DNA of 64,000 bases, from the NCBI GenBank assembly GCA_019748055.1, contig JAIEQC010000014.1, positions 32,515 to 96,514 on the forward strand, written 5' to 3'. Of the stretch, positions 44,271 to 60,866 are shown piece after piece. The stretch's first letter is position 1. Each line of letters begins with the position of its first letter. The translations under genes were made by a program, and so were the position numbers. Below the pieces are notes generated by a model. It saw only the letters and a program-made list of their open reading frames with translations. It did not search any database and had not been told where the DNA came from. This stretch comes from Caulobacteraceae bacterium (lineage in GTDB: Bacteria > Pseudomonadota > Alphaproteobacteria > Caulobacterales > Caulobacteraceae).

Positions 44271-45724
44271 TCAGGCGGGTAGATCGGCGAGGCCGAACCG
44301 GTTGGCGGAGGCGCCGGCGGACGGGTCCGGCCGGGCGGGGCTGTAGCGGGCGAGGGGGCCGATGGCGGCGAGCGCCGCGAACAGAAGCCCGATCTCGAGG
44401 TGGTAGACGACGCTGTAGGCGACTGACGGTTCCGACAGGGCCGGGCCCAGACTTCCATTGGCGGCCAGATGCGAGACGACGTCGCGCAGGGCGCCACCGG
44501 TCAGGATGGCCAGTCCCACGGCCGAGGCCTGTACCGCGCCCCAAGCGCCGACGGCGATGCCCGAGCGGCCCTCCCGCGCCAGAGCCATGGAGGCCGTCAG
44601 GGTGCCGACCGAGAACTGTCCCGACCCCAGGCCGATGCCGAAGGCGCCGAGGCAGAATAGGGCGGTCGAGCCCATCGGCGCCGCAGCGATGACCAGCACG
44701 AAGGCGACCACGCCCCACAACAGGCCGCCGGCCGCCAGCCGATGCGCGTCCACGCCGCGGTTCAGCCGGTGCGCCGACAGCGCCAGTCCAATCAGCGTGC
44801 CCCCGGCCCACAGGGCGGTCAGGGCCGTGGTGGCCCCCACGCCCATTCCCAGGATCTCGCCGCCATAGGGTTCCAGCAGGACGTCCTGCATGGCGAAGGC
44901 CGCGGCGCCCAGGCCGACGGCGGCCAGCAGGCGTCCGGGGCGCCCGCCACTCAAAAAGTCGCCCCAGGCTTCGGCGAACGCCGGGCGGGGCTTGGACGGC
45001 GAGGTGAGGGCAAGGTTCTGCGCCTCCTGCTTCCACAGGGCGGCCAGGTTCAGGACGACGGCGACCATGGCCGCGCCCTGAATGACGCCGACCAGCTTCA
45101 CCGGCGTGAAGTCGCGCAGCACGGCGCCGATCAACAGGGCGCTGATCAGCATGCCGACCAGCAGCATGACGTAGAGCAGCGCCACGACGCGCGGGCGCGC
45201 CGCCTCGGGCGCCAGGTCGTTGGCAAGGGCCAGGCCGGCCGTCTGGGTCATGTGCACCCCGGCGCCGGTGAGCAGGAAGGCCAGCATGGCCGCGCCGTGG
45301 CCGACCCAGACCGCGCCCGTCCAGTTCGACCCGGTGTCGCCCGAGCCGATCAGCAGGGCGAACGGCATGATGGCCAGGCCGCCGAACTGGAACAGGGTGC
45401 CGAACCAGATGTAGGGCCCCCGCCGCCAGCCCAGATGCGAGCGGTGGGTGTCCGACCGATGGCCAATCAGGGCCCGCAACGGCGCGAACAGGAAGGGCAG
45501 GGCGACCATGGAGGCGACCAAGATCGCGGGGGCTTGAAGCTCCACGATCAGCACGCGGTTCAGCGTGCCGGTCAGCAGCACGCCGATCATCCCGACCGAG
45601 ACCTGGAACAGCGAGAGGCGCAGCAGCCGGCCCAGCGGCAGCTCCGTCGTGGCGGCGTCGGCGAACGGCAGGCAGGCGGTGATCAGCCTGCGCCACGCCT
45701 CCCTGTTTTCGGCCGCCTTCGGGG

Positions 45725-45728
<4 letters not shown>
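44271..45728 (-). CDS. lhaA: LhaA, PucC-family light-harvesting 1 assembly protein
   Basis: 485 residues with about 12 membrane helices (MFS-like BCH transporter fold). LPLGRLLRLSLFQVSVGMIG, TGTLNRVLIVEL and APLRALIGHRSDTHRSHLGW are the family start; QDVLLEPYGGEILGMGV is a shared PucC motif. It is thought to deliver bacteriochlorophyll for LH1 assembly. The ATG overlaps the bchM stop by four bases. Confidence 0.92.
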
Positions 45729-51033
<5,305 letters not shown>

Positions 51034-51059
<26 letters not shown>

Positions 51060-52571
51060 CGTACAGCGTCTCCAGGGCGATGGACGTAAGGCCGTGCTCG
51101 GCCGCGAATTTCTCGGTGTTCCGGCGGGCCTTGCCCCGCACGAAGAAGGGGATCTTGCGCAGTTCGGCTTCGGCCTCCGCCAGCCAGACCACGTTCGTCG
51201 GATCGATGGGCGTGTGCTCGCCGGGCAGGGGCTCGACGCCAGCGCCGTGTCCGCCGAGGTGCGAGGCACCCGCGCCGTCGTGGAACTCGAAGTCGTCGCG
51301 GAACATGTGGAGCAGGTGCTCTTCCAGCCCCATGACCAGCGGATGCACCAGGGTGTCGAACAGGACGTTGGCGCCCTCGAACCCCATCTGGGGCGAGTGG
51401 CGCGCGGGGTGATCCTGGACGTGGAAGGGCGCCGAGATCACCGCGCAGGGGATGCGCAGGCGCTTGGCGATGTGACGCTCCATCTGGCTGCCCAGAACCA
51501 GCTCCGGCTGGGCGGCCTCGATGGCGGCCTCGACTTCCAGATAGTCGTCGGTGATCAGGGCCTGCAGCCCCAGTTCGGCGGCGGCGGCCCGGACCTCGCG
51601 CGCGAATTCGCGGTTGTAGGCCCCCAGACCGACGACGGTGAAGCCCAGCTCCTCGGTCGCCACGCGGGCGGCGGCCAGGGCGTGGGTGGCGTCGCCGAAG
51701 ATGAAGACCCGCTTGCCGGTCAGATAGGTCGAGTCCACCGACCGTGACCACCACGGGCTGCGCGCCGCCGGGTCGTTCAGCACGGGGGATGGATCAAGGC
51801 CGGTCAGCGCGGCGACGTCGGCGATGAAGTCGAGCGTCGCGCCATAGCCGATGGGGACGGTGCGGATCGCGGGCTGGCCGAAGGTCTTCTCCAGATGCCG
51901 CGCGGCCTCCTCGGCGATCTCGGGATAGAGCACGACGTTGAAGTCGGCCTCGCCCAGCCGCGCGACGTCGGCCGGGGCTGCGCCCATGGGGGCGACGACG
52001 TTGATCTCGACGCCCATCCGCTGCAGCAGTCGCGTGATCTCGACCACGTCGTCCCGGTGGCGGAAGCCCAGCGCGGTCGGCCCCAGAATGTTGCAGCGGG
52101 GCGCGCGGCCCTGCATCGGCGTGCGTTCGACCGGTTGGGCCAGATGGCGGACCAGCTGGCGGAAGGTCTCGGCCGCGCCCCAGTTTTCCTTCTTCTGGTA
52201 CGACGGCAGGTCCAAGGGCACGACCGGCACGGGCAGGTCCAACGCCCGGGCGAGGCCGGCCGGATCGTCCTGGATCAGTTCGGCGGTGCAAGAGGCGCCG
52301 ACGATCATGGCCTGGGGCTGGAAGCGGTCGAAGGCGTCCTTGCAGGCGGTCTTGAACAGCTCGGCCGTGTCGCTGCCCAGGTCGCGGGCCTGGAAGGTGG
52401 TGTAGGTCACGGGCGGGCGGGCGCCGCGCCGCTCGATCATCGTGAACAGAAGGTCGGCGTAGGTGTCGCCTTGGGGCGCGTGCAGGACGTAGTGCAGGCC
52501 GGTCATGCCGGTGGCCACGCGCATGGCTCCGACGTGCGGCGGTCCCTCATAGGTCCAGACGGTCAGCTGCA

Positions 52572-52572
<1 letters not shown>
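51034..52572 (-). CDS. bchB: dark-operative protochlorophyllide reductase subunit BchB
   Basis: 512 residues from ATG 52572. NifK-like partner of BchN. Asp36 in [10 protein letters not shown] is the unusual aspartate ligand to the shared [4Fe-4S] cluster. [34 protein letters not shown] and the C-terminal [15 protein letters not shown] are present; the C-terminal domain is the one that closes over the active site. The ATG overlaps the bchN stop by one base. Confidence 0.96.
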
Positions 52573-54517
<1,945 letters not shown>

Positions 54518-54576
54518 GGCCGGATCTCCTCCCCGAGACGGCTTGAGCGGTGAAGGTAGGCCCATCGTCGAAAGAG

Positions 54577-54594
54577 TGTCAAATCTTTTGGACG
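54577..54594. promoter_or_regulatory. PpsR-type operator overlapping the bchF promoter
   Basis: TGTCAAATCTTTTGGACG fits TGT-N12-ACG, close to the PpsR/CrtJ target TGT-N12-ACA. Read toward bchF, its left end becomes TTGACA (54582-54577), a perfect -35 box, with GCCTACCT 14 bp after TTGACAC as a -10. PpsR bound here would block RNA polymerase. TTGACA also recurs at 54605-54610, which may be a half-site. Confidence 0.65.
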
Positions 54595-54801
54595 TTCGAC
54601 ATGTTTGACATCTGTCGGCTTGCCGACCTTGACACCACTGCCGTTCGGTGAGTTCCTGCGCAGGCGAATAACGCTGGCGTGCGATCCCGGAATGGGGGGC
54701 GCGACCGGTCGGGAAGCCGGCCAGAGACCGTGGGGAGCGTGGCGCCAAGCCGGGGCGGGGACCCTGACCTGACGTATCGAGACTGATCTCGGGAGGGTCG
54801 G

Positions 54802-55660
54802 GTGCTGAACATCAATCCGTTTTCCAGAAGTCGAAAGGATCCGGACCGCCGGGTCGTCGTGCCGTTCGCGCCTCGTCGCAGACAGGACCGATCCGCGGCC
54901 GATCTGGCGCGCATCATCGAGGGTGAGATCATCCCCAGGCTGCTGCTGACGCAGGAAGCGCGAGCTGCCGTGGCGCCCAGCCTGTCGGCGCTCGAAAGCC
55001 GCGACGCCATGGTCGACCGGCTGGCGCGCCGGACGATCGAGGAGGACCTGCCTCCCCTGCTGGCGGACTCGCTGGGTCGGATAGAGTCCGGCGAAACCTT
55101 CGAGGGGCTGTGTTTCGATCTCTTCGCCCCGGCCGCCAGCCGGCTTGGCGAATGGTGGCTGGAGGACCGGATCACCTTCACCGACGTGACCGTCGGCCTG
55201 TGCCGGTTGCAGCAGCTGGTCCACGAGCTCAGCGACCGCTTCGCGCCCCATGATCCCGGTCCGGACGCGCCGGCGATCCTGCTGGCTGCGGCGCCGGGCG
55301 AACAGCATGTTGTTCGGCCTGACCCTTATGGCCGAGGTGTTTCGGCGCGGCGGCTGGCGCGTCAGCCTGGTTCAGGAGGCCGCGCCGGGCGAACTGGTCG
55401 ACATGGTGCGGACCGAGGCGTTCGCCGTGATCGCCCTGTCGCTGACCGACGAGCGCTTCTATCCGGAGACGCGGAAGCTGGCGGCGAAGCTGCGCGGCGC
55501 CTCCGCGAATCCGGGCGCGGCCTTGATGGTCGGAGGTCGGGCCTTTGCGGAATCGCCAGAGCGAATTTCTGAAATCGGCGCGGATCTGTCCGCCGCCACG
55601 GCGCAGGATGCTCTGCGGGCCGCCGATCGACTGGTCGGGCGGGCTTTGGCCTTCGCTTGA
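54802..55660 (+). pseudogene. aerR: AerR/PpaA cobalamin-binding antirepressor, frameshifted
   Basis: GTG 54802 follows a strong GGGAGGG site. The first frame encodes an AerR/PpaA N-terminal domain and reads into the B12-binding domain up to APGEQH (His169, the expected cobalamin-ligand region). The frame then breaks: after CAT (55306-55308) four bases, GTTG, stand where three are expected, and the rest of the domain (FGLTLMAEVFRRGGWRVSLV to the stop at 55660) is in the +1-shifted frame. Joining them gives one protein of about 285 residues. As read, translation continues out of frame for about 85 codons. It may be a real mutation, a polymorphism or a sequencing error. AerR normally modulates PpsR, whose gene follows at 32 bp. 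Confidence 0.8.
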
Positions 55661-55691
55661 TGCCGTCGGGGGCGGAGGTTAAGGCACATCG

Positions 55692-57122
55692 ATGACCGTG
55701 ACCCCCCAGTCGGCCGCGATTCCCTTCAAGCGACCGGGCTGGGCGTTGGGCGGACTGACTCTGGACGTCGTCGCCCAGCTGGTCGCCGCCTCCACCGACA
55801 TCGCCTTGATCATCGACAAAGACGGCGTCATCCGGGACCTGTCGGTCGGCGACATCGATCTGGTGTCGCGCGGCCTGGGCGACTGGATCCATCAGCCGTG
55901 GACTGAGACGGTCACCGAGGAAAGCCGGGCTAAGGTCGAGTCCCTTCTCAAGGACGCCCGCGCCGGCGCGCCGCCGCGCTGGCGCGAGATGAACCATCCG
56001 GGCCGCGGCGACGGCGAGACCCTGCCGGTCCGCTATTACGCCGTCGCGGTGGGAGAGGACGGCCGGGTCATCGTCATCGGACGGGACCTGCAGTCCACGG
56101 CCGTGCTTCAGCAACGTCTGCTGCGCGTCCAGCAGTCGCTGGAGCGGGACTATCTGCGCCTGCGTCAGGCCGAGTCCCGGTACCGTCTGCTGTTCCATTC
56201 GGCGCGTGAGCCGGTGTTGATCGTGGATGCCGCGACCCGCCGGGTGCGCGAGGTCAATCCCGCCGCAGCGCGTCTGCTGGGTCAGGCGGAGGGAGACGTC
56301 GAGGGGCAGGTCTTCGCCGGCCTGCTGTCGAAGGACAGCGGCGCCGCCGCCCAGTCCGCCTTCGCCGCGGCCACGGCCTCGTCGACCTCGCCCGCCGTGC
56401 GCGTTCGGCTGTCGGGCGGGGCGGAAGTCGAGCTGAGCGCCAGCTTGTTCCGTCAGGACCGCGCGGCCTGCCTGTTGGTGCGGCTGGCCCCCGACGGCGG
56501 TCCGGTCGATCCGGCCGATCCGGCGGGCGCCCTGATGGGCGTGCTGCAGAACATTTCGGACGCCTTCGTCGTCACCGACGCGGACCTGAACATCCTGACG
56601 GCCAACCCGGCCTTTGTGGACCTGGTCCAGCTGGTGTCGCGGGAAGAGGCCGTGGGCCAGTCGCTGGACCGTTATCTGGGGCGGCCGCAGATCGACCTGC
56701 GCATCCTGGTCGCCCAGCTTAAGGAACACGGCTCGGCGCGCAACTTCGCCACCATCGTGCGCAACCGCTTCGACGAGCCGGAGGAGGTCGAGGTGTCGGC
56801 CGTCGCCGTGCCGGGCGAGGCGCCGATCTTCGGCTTCAGCATCCGGAGCGTCGCGCGCCGCGTGGTCGTCGCGCCTGTCGCAGACGCGGAGGCGCTGCCC
56901 GGAGCCCGGTCGGTGGAGCAGCTGACCCAACTGATCGGTCGCGCGCCGATGAAGGACATCGTGCGCGAGTCGACCGACCTGATCGAGCGCCTGTGCATCG
57001 AAGCGGCGCTGAAGCTGACGTCCAACAACCGCGCCGCCGCGGCCGACATGCTGGGACTGTCGCGGCAGAGCCTCTATTCCAAGCTGAACCGTTTCGGCCT
57101 CGGCTCGGGCGACGACGACTGA
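55692..57122 (+). CDS. ppsR: photosynthesis repressor PpsR/CrtJ
   Basis: 476 residues. Aerobic repressor of bch, crt and puc genes. An N-terminal domain (about 20-135) and two PAS domains (about 160-270 and 280-390) are followed by a Fis-type helix-turn-helix, NNRAAAADMLGLSRQSLYSK (445-464). Two cysteines match the redox pair of PpsR: Cys260 between the PAS domains and Cys435 just before the HTH (IERLCIEAALK). Glu/Arg-rich RVQQSLERDYLRLRQAESRY forms the Q-linker helix used in oligomerisation. Directly downstream of aerR. Confidence 0.94.
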   Translation: MTVTPQSAAIPFKRPGWALGGLTLDVVAQLVAASTDIALIIDKDGVIRDLSVGDIDLVSRGLGDWIHQPWTETVTEESRAKVESLLKDARAGAPPRWREMNHPGRGDGETLPVRYYAVAVGEDGRVIVIGRDLQSTAVLQQRLLRVQQSLERDYLRLRQAESRYRLLFHSAREPVLIVDAATRRVREVNPAAARLLGQAEGDVEGQVFAGLLSKDSGAAAQSAFAAATASSTSPAVRVRLSGGAEVELSASLFRQDRAACLLVRLAPDGGPVDPADPAGALMGVLQNISDAFVVTDADLNILTANPAFVDLVQLVSREEAVGQSLDRYLGRPQIDLRILVAQLKEHGSARNFATIVRNRFDEPEEVEVSAVAVPGEAPIFGFSIRSVARRVVVAPVADAEALPGARSVEQLTQLIGRAPMKDIVRESTDLIERLCIEAALKLTSNNRAAAADMLGLSRQSLYSKLNRFGLGSGDDD

Positions 57123-57141
57123 CCGCCAGGCGCCGGCAAAG

Positions 57142-57159
57142 TGTCAACTTAGGTTGACG
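57142..57159. promoter_or_regulatory. PpsR-type operator upstream of bchG
   Basis: TGTCAACTTAGGTTGACG: TGT-N12-ACG with inner arms CAAC/GTTG. It lies 28 bp before the bchG ATG. Its right end, TTGACG, is the -35 box of the promoter listed next. Confidence 0.7.
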
Positions 57160-57182
57160 TCCAAACGGGCGAGCGCATAGTG
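57154..57182 (+). promoter_or_regulatory. promoter of bchG-pucC-like-bchP
   Basis: TTGACGT (57154-57160), 14 bp, GCATAGTG (57175-57182). The start point expected six bases later falls on the bchG ATG at 57188, so the mRNA may be leaderless. Confidence 0.5.
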
Positions 57183-57187
57183 GAGAC

Positions 57188-58096
57188 ATGTCCAGGACGC
57201 TCGCCGCCGCGACGCCGACCCTGCCGTCTCCGGCTGCCGTGCTGGAGCTGTTCAAACCGATCACCTGGTTTCCGCCGATGTGGGCCTTCGCCTGCGGGGT
57301 GGTGTCTTCGGGCCAACCATTCGAGGGGCGCTGGCTGTTCCTGATCGCGGGGATCGCGCTGACGGGGCCGCTGGTCTGCGCCACCAGCCAGGCGGTGAAC
57401 GACTGGTTCGACCGGCATGTGGACGCCATCAACGAGCCGCACCGGCCCATTCCCTCCGGCCGCATTCCCGGCCGGTGGGGCCTGTGGATCGCCATCATCT
57501 GGACGGGCGTGTCGCTGGGCGTCGCCGCCCTGACCGGTCCGTGGGTGCTGGGGGCCACGGCGCTAGGCTTGGCGCTGGCCTGGGCCTACAGCGCGCCGCC
57601 CCTGCGGTTGAAGCGAAGCGGCTGGTGGGGGCCGGCGGCCGTCGCCCTGTCCTATGAGGGGCTGACCTGGTTCACCGGCGCCGCAGTGATGGCCGGGGCG
57701 CTGCCGTCGGCGCCGATCCTGTGGCTGGCCGGCCTCTACAGCGTGGGCGCCCACGGCATCATGACCCTGAACGATTTCAAGGCGATCGAGGGCGATCGTC
57801 AGACCGGGCTGAAGTCATTGCCCGTCACGCTGGGGCCGCGCCGGGCCGCGCTTCTGGCATGCGCCGTCATGGCCGTACCGCAGACGGTCGTCGTGGCGCT
57901 CCTTCTCAGCTGGGACCGGCCGATCCAGGCCGGGATCGTGGGCCTGTCGCTGGCGCTGCAGGGGCTGGCGATGGCGCGTCTGCTGCGCGATCCGGCGCGT
58001 CTGGCGCCCTGGTACAACGGCACGGGGGTGACCCTTTACGTGCTGGGGATGATGGTCGCGGCCACGGCCGTGGCGACCCTGGGAGGGGCGGGATGA
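57188..58096 (+). CDS. bchG: bacteriochlorophyll synthase BchG
   Basis: 302 residues. UbiA-family prenyltransferase that esterifies bacteriochlorophyllide a with geranylgeranyl or phytyl diphosphate. The aspartate-rich motif NDWFDRHVDAINEPHRPIPS (71-90) and the second motif NDFKAIEGDRQTGLKSLPV are intact; eight to nine membrane helices. LFKPITWFPPMWAFACG is the chlorophyll-synthase start. Overlaps the next gene by four bases. Confidence 0.95.
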   Translation: MSRTLAAATPTLPSPAAVLELFKPITWFPPMWAFACGVVSSGQPFEGRWLFLIAGIALTGPLVCATSQAVNDWFDRHVDAINEPHRPIPSGRIPGRWGLWIAIIWTGVSLGVAALTGPWVLGATALGLALAWAYSAPPLRLKRSGWWGPAAVALSYEGLTWFTGAAVMAGALPSAPILWLAGLYSVGAHGIMTLNDFKAIEGDRQTGLKSLPVTLGPRRAALLACAVMAVPQTVVVALLLSWDRPIQAGIVGLSLALQGLAMARLLRDPARLAPWYNGTGVTLYVLGMMVAATAVATLGGAG

Positions 58097-59406
58097 AGGA
58101 CGAAACCCTGGGCTGGCTGGGCGTCGCGCGCCTGGGCCTGGTGCAGAGCGCGCTGGGCGCGATCGTGGTGCTGACCACCTCCACGTTGAACCGGGTGATG
58201 GTGGTCGAACTGGCGCTGCCCGCCATGCTGCCGGCGGCGCTGGTGGCCTGGCACTATGCGGTGCAGCTGTCGCGGCCGCGCTGGGGGCACGGATCCGATG
58301 CGGGAGGGCGGCGCACGCCGTGGATCATCGGCGGCATGGGCGTGCTGGCGCTGGGCGGCATCCTGTCGGCCAACGCCGTCGCGTTGATGGCGAGTTCTCC
58401 GCTGTGGGGGACGGTGCTGGGCGTGGTCGCCTTCAGCCTGATCGGGGCGGGCGTCGGCGCGTCGGGCACCTCGCTGCTCGCCCTTCTGGCCAGCCGCACG
58501 GCGCCGGAGCGGCGTCCGGCGGCGGCGGCCATGACCTGGATCATGATGGTGCTGGGCATCGCCGCGACGGCGGGCATCGCCGGCGGCCTGCTGGACCCGT
58601 TCTCCTTCCAGCGCCTGGCGCTGGTCGCCAGCGGCGTGGCGATGATCGCCTTCCTGCTGACCCTGCTCGCCGTGTGGCGCGTCGAGGGGCGGCCCCCGGT
58701 CGCCGCCGAACCGCGCGAGCCGCACGTCTCCTTCCCCCAGGCGCTACGTGAGACGCTGGCAGACCCGCGCGCGCGAATGTTCGCCGTCTTCGTCTTCGTT
58801 TCCATGCTCGCCTACAGCGCGCAGGACCTGATCCTGGAGCCGTTCGCCGGCCTGGTCTTCGGCATGACGCCGGGCCAGTCCACCCAGATGGCGGGCGTCC
58901 AGCACGGCGGCGTGTTGCTGGGCATGATCGTGACCGGCGTGCTCGGCGCGCGGATCGGCGGCGGTGCCTCGGGCTGGATGCGCAGCTGGACGGTGGCGGG
59001 CTGCGTCGGCTCGGCGGCGGCTCTGGTCGGGCTTGCCATTGCCGGCATGGTGGGGCCGGGCTGGCCGCTTATCCCGAACGTCTTCCTGCTGGGCCTATTC
59101 AACGGCGTCTTCGCCGTCGCCGCCATTGGGTCGATGATGGGGCTGGCCGGCGAGGGCGAGAAACGCCGCGAGGGAGTTCGCCTCGGCGTTTGGGGCGCCA
59201 GTCAGGCCGTGGCCTTCGGCTTGGGCGGGTTCCTGGGCGCGGCGGGCGTCGACGTCGGTCGCGCCCTGATCGGTTCCGACGGTCCGGCCTTCCTGATCGT
59301 CTTCTCCCTGGAGGCGGCGCTGTTCGCCGTTTCCGCCCTGATCGCGCTCGGCCTGACCGTGCGGTCGTCCCAACCGAACCTGGAGGTCCGGCATGTCGGC
59401 GCCTGA
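58093..59406 (+). CDS. PucC-family (BCH) membrane protein between bchG and bchP
   Basis: 437 residues, about 12 membrane helices. TSTLNRVMVVELALPAMLPA and RWGHGSDAGGRRTPWI at the start and QDLILEPFAGLVFGMTPGQS match the PucC/LhaA family. Its position is that of Rhodobacter orf428, a bacteriochlorophyll-related gene of unproven function. It is probably involved in delivery of pigment or tail between synthase and reductase. Its 3' end overlaps bchP by 14 bases. Confidence 0.88.
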   Translation: MKDETLGWLGVARLGLVQSALGAIVVLTTSTLNRVMVVELALPAMLPAALVAWHYAVQLSRPRWGHGSDAGGRRTPWIIGGMGVLALGGILSANAVALMASSPLWGTVLGVVAFSLIGAGVGASGTSLLALLASRTAPERRPAAAAMTWIMMVLGIAATAGIAGGLLDPFSFQRLALVASGVAMIAFLLTLLAVWRVEGRPPVAAEPREPHVSFPQALRETLADPRARMFAVFVFVSMLAYSAQDLILEPFAGLVFGMTPGQSTQMAGVQHGGVLLGMIVTGVLGARIGGGASGWMRSWTVAGCVGSAAALVGLAIAGMVGPGWPLIPNVFLLGLFNGVFAVAAIGSMMGLAGEGEKRREGVRLGVWGASQAVAFGLGGFLGAAGVDVGRALIGSDGPAFLIVFSLEAALFAVSALIALGLTVRSSQPNLEVRHVGA

Positions 59407-60586
59407 GACTTTCGACGTCGTGGTGGTCGGCGGCGGGCCCTCGGGCGCGACGGCGGCCGAAACCCTGGCCCGGGCGGGACGATCTGTGCTGCTGCTGGAC
59501 CGTGCCGGCCGCATCAAGCCGTGCGGCGGCGCCATCCCGCCGCGGCTGATCCGCGACTTCGCCATCCCCGATTCCCAGATCTGCGCCCGGGCGCGCTCGG
59601 CTCGGATGATCGCCCCGTCGGACAAGCGGGTGAACATGCCGATCGAGGGCGGCTACGTCGGCATGGTCGACCGCGACCGCTTCGACGAATGGCTGCGCGA
59701 CCGCGCCGCCATGGCCGGGGCGCAGCGGCGCACCGGGACGTTCGAGACGCTGGACCGCGACGCCGGCGGCACGGCCGTGATCCGCTATCGCCCCGAGGGT
59801 CGCAAGGGCGCCGAGACCGTGTCCGTGCGCGCGCGCACCGTGGTCGGCGCCGACGGCGCCAAGTCCGCCGTGGCGGCCCAGGCAGTGCCGGGCGCGAAGG
59901 AGAACCGCTGCGTCTTCGCCTATCATGAGATCATCCGCGCGCCGAAGGGCGGGGCGGACTTCGAGCCCAGCCGATGCGACGTCTGGTACCAAGGCGGGCT
60001 GTCGCCGGACTTCTACGCCTGGATCTTCCCGCACGGCGACACCGCCTCGATCGGGGTCGGCTCGATGCAGAAGGGCTTCTCGCTGCGATCGGCCGTGGCG
60101 CGGCTGCGCGAACAAACCGGGCTGGACTCCTGCGAGACCGTGCGCACCGAGGGGGCGCCCATCCCGCTGAAGCCGCTCAAGCGGTGGGACAACGGCCGCG
60201 ACGTCCTGCTGGCCGGCGACGCCGCGGGCGTGGTCGCCCCGGCCTCGGGCGAAGGCATCTATTACGCCATGGAGGGCGGTCGCCTGGCGGGCGAGGCGGT
60301 GGACGAGCGCCTGCGCACCGGCGACGCGCGCGCGCTCCGCACCGCGCGCAGCCGCTTCATGAAGAGCCACGGCAAGGTCTTCTTGGTGTTGGGGGTGATG
60401 CAGCACTTCTGGTACCGGTCCGACAAGCGTCGCGAGCGGTTCGTCAGCATGTGCGCCGATCCGGACGTCCAGGCCCTGACCTGGCAGGCGTACATGAACA
60501 AGGAACTGGTGCGGGCCCGGCCGGGCGCGCACGCGCGGATATTCTTCAAGGATCTGGGCCACCTGTTCGGCCTGTCGCCGGCTTGA
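59393..60586 (+). CDS. bchP: geranylgeranyl reductase BchP
   Basis: 397 residues. FAD-dependent enzyme that reduces the geranylgeranyl tail to phytyl. Dinucleotide-binding VVVVGGGPSGATAAETLARAG (near 9-29, quoted in part), CGGAIPPRLI, and the second flavin motif LLAGDAAGVVAPASGEGI are clear. The C-terminal region FWYRSDKRRERFVSMCADPDV is typical of BchP. The stop is overlapped by a small TTG-started gene. Confidence 0.95.
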   Translation: MSAPETFDVVVVGGGPSGATAAETLARAGRSVLLLDRAGRIKPCGGAIPPRLIRDFAIPDSQICARARSARMIAPSDKRVNMPIEGGYVGMVDRDRFDEWLRDRAAMAGAQRRTGTFETLDRDAGGTAVIRYRPEGRKGAETVSVRARTVVGADGAKSAVAAQAVPGAKENRCVFAYHEIIRAPKGGADFEPSRCDVWYQGGLSPDFYAWIFPHGDTASIGVGSMQKGFSLRSAVARLREQTGLDSCETVRTEGAPIPLKPLKRWDNGRDVLLAGDAAGVVAPASGEGIYYAMEGGRLAGEAVDERLRTGDARALRTARSRFMKSHGKVFLVLGVMQHFWYRSDKRRERFVSMCADPDVQALTWQAYMNKELVRARPGAHARIFFKDLGHLFGLSPA

Positions 60587-60813
60587 CCTGGCTGGCCGAC
60601 GTCGTCCTGGCCGCGCTTGTTCTGGAGGCGGCGTTCCTGACGCTTTTTCGCAAGCGGGGGATTTGGGACGTGATCCTGATCCTCGGACCCGGCGCCGTTC
60701 TGGTCGTCGCACTCAGGCTGGCGTTGGCCGGCGCCGACTGGTGGTGGATCGGGGCGGCGCTGTTCGCTTCGCTGCCGCTGCATCTGCTCGATCTGGCGCG
60801 GCGTCCCGCATAG
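60583..60813 (+). CDS. 76-residue membrane protein at the end of the bchG-bchP operon
   Basis: TTG start at 60583 overlapping the bchP TGA (TTGA). The product begins LTWLADVVLAALVLEAAFL and has two or three hydrophobic helices: about 2-19, IWDVILILGPGAVLVVALRL near 28-47, and WWIGAALFASLPLHLLDLA near 54-72. Between them is the basic loop RKRG. No family recognised. The frame is strongly hydrophobic and ends just before a terminator, which supports it as real. It could aid tail reduction or pigment handling, by context only. Confidence 0.6.
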   Translation: MTWLADVVLAALVLEAAFLTLFRKRGIWDVILILGPGAVLVVALRLALAGADWWWIGAALFASLPLHLLDLARRPA

Positions 60814-60818
60814 CAAAA

Positions 60819-60842
60819 GGCCCCGACGTATCCGTCGGGGCC
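60819..60842. terminator. bidirectional rho-independent terminator
   Basis: GGCCCCGACG (60819-60828), loop TATC, CGTCGGGGCC (60833-60842): a perfect 10-bp GC-rich stem. AAAA at 60815-60818 gives a T tract on the minus strand, so it should stop the cytochrome gene best; the plus-strand side ends CTGCATTT. Confidence 0.85.
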
Positions 60843-60866
60843 CTGCATTTCAGGCTGAAGACGCGA

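Noticed and set aside
54602..54619. Second tandem PpsR site next to the bchF operator
   Set aside because: It has TGT at the left but GGC instead of ACA/ACG after 12 bp, so at most it is a half-site.
54802..55660. Programmed ribosomal frameshifting in aerR
   Set aside because: No slippery heptamer or downstream structure typical of programmed shifting is evident; a simple insertion or sequencing error is more likely.
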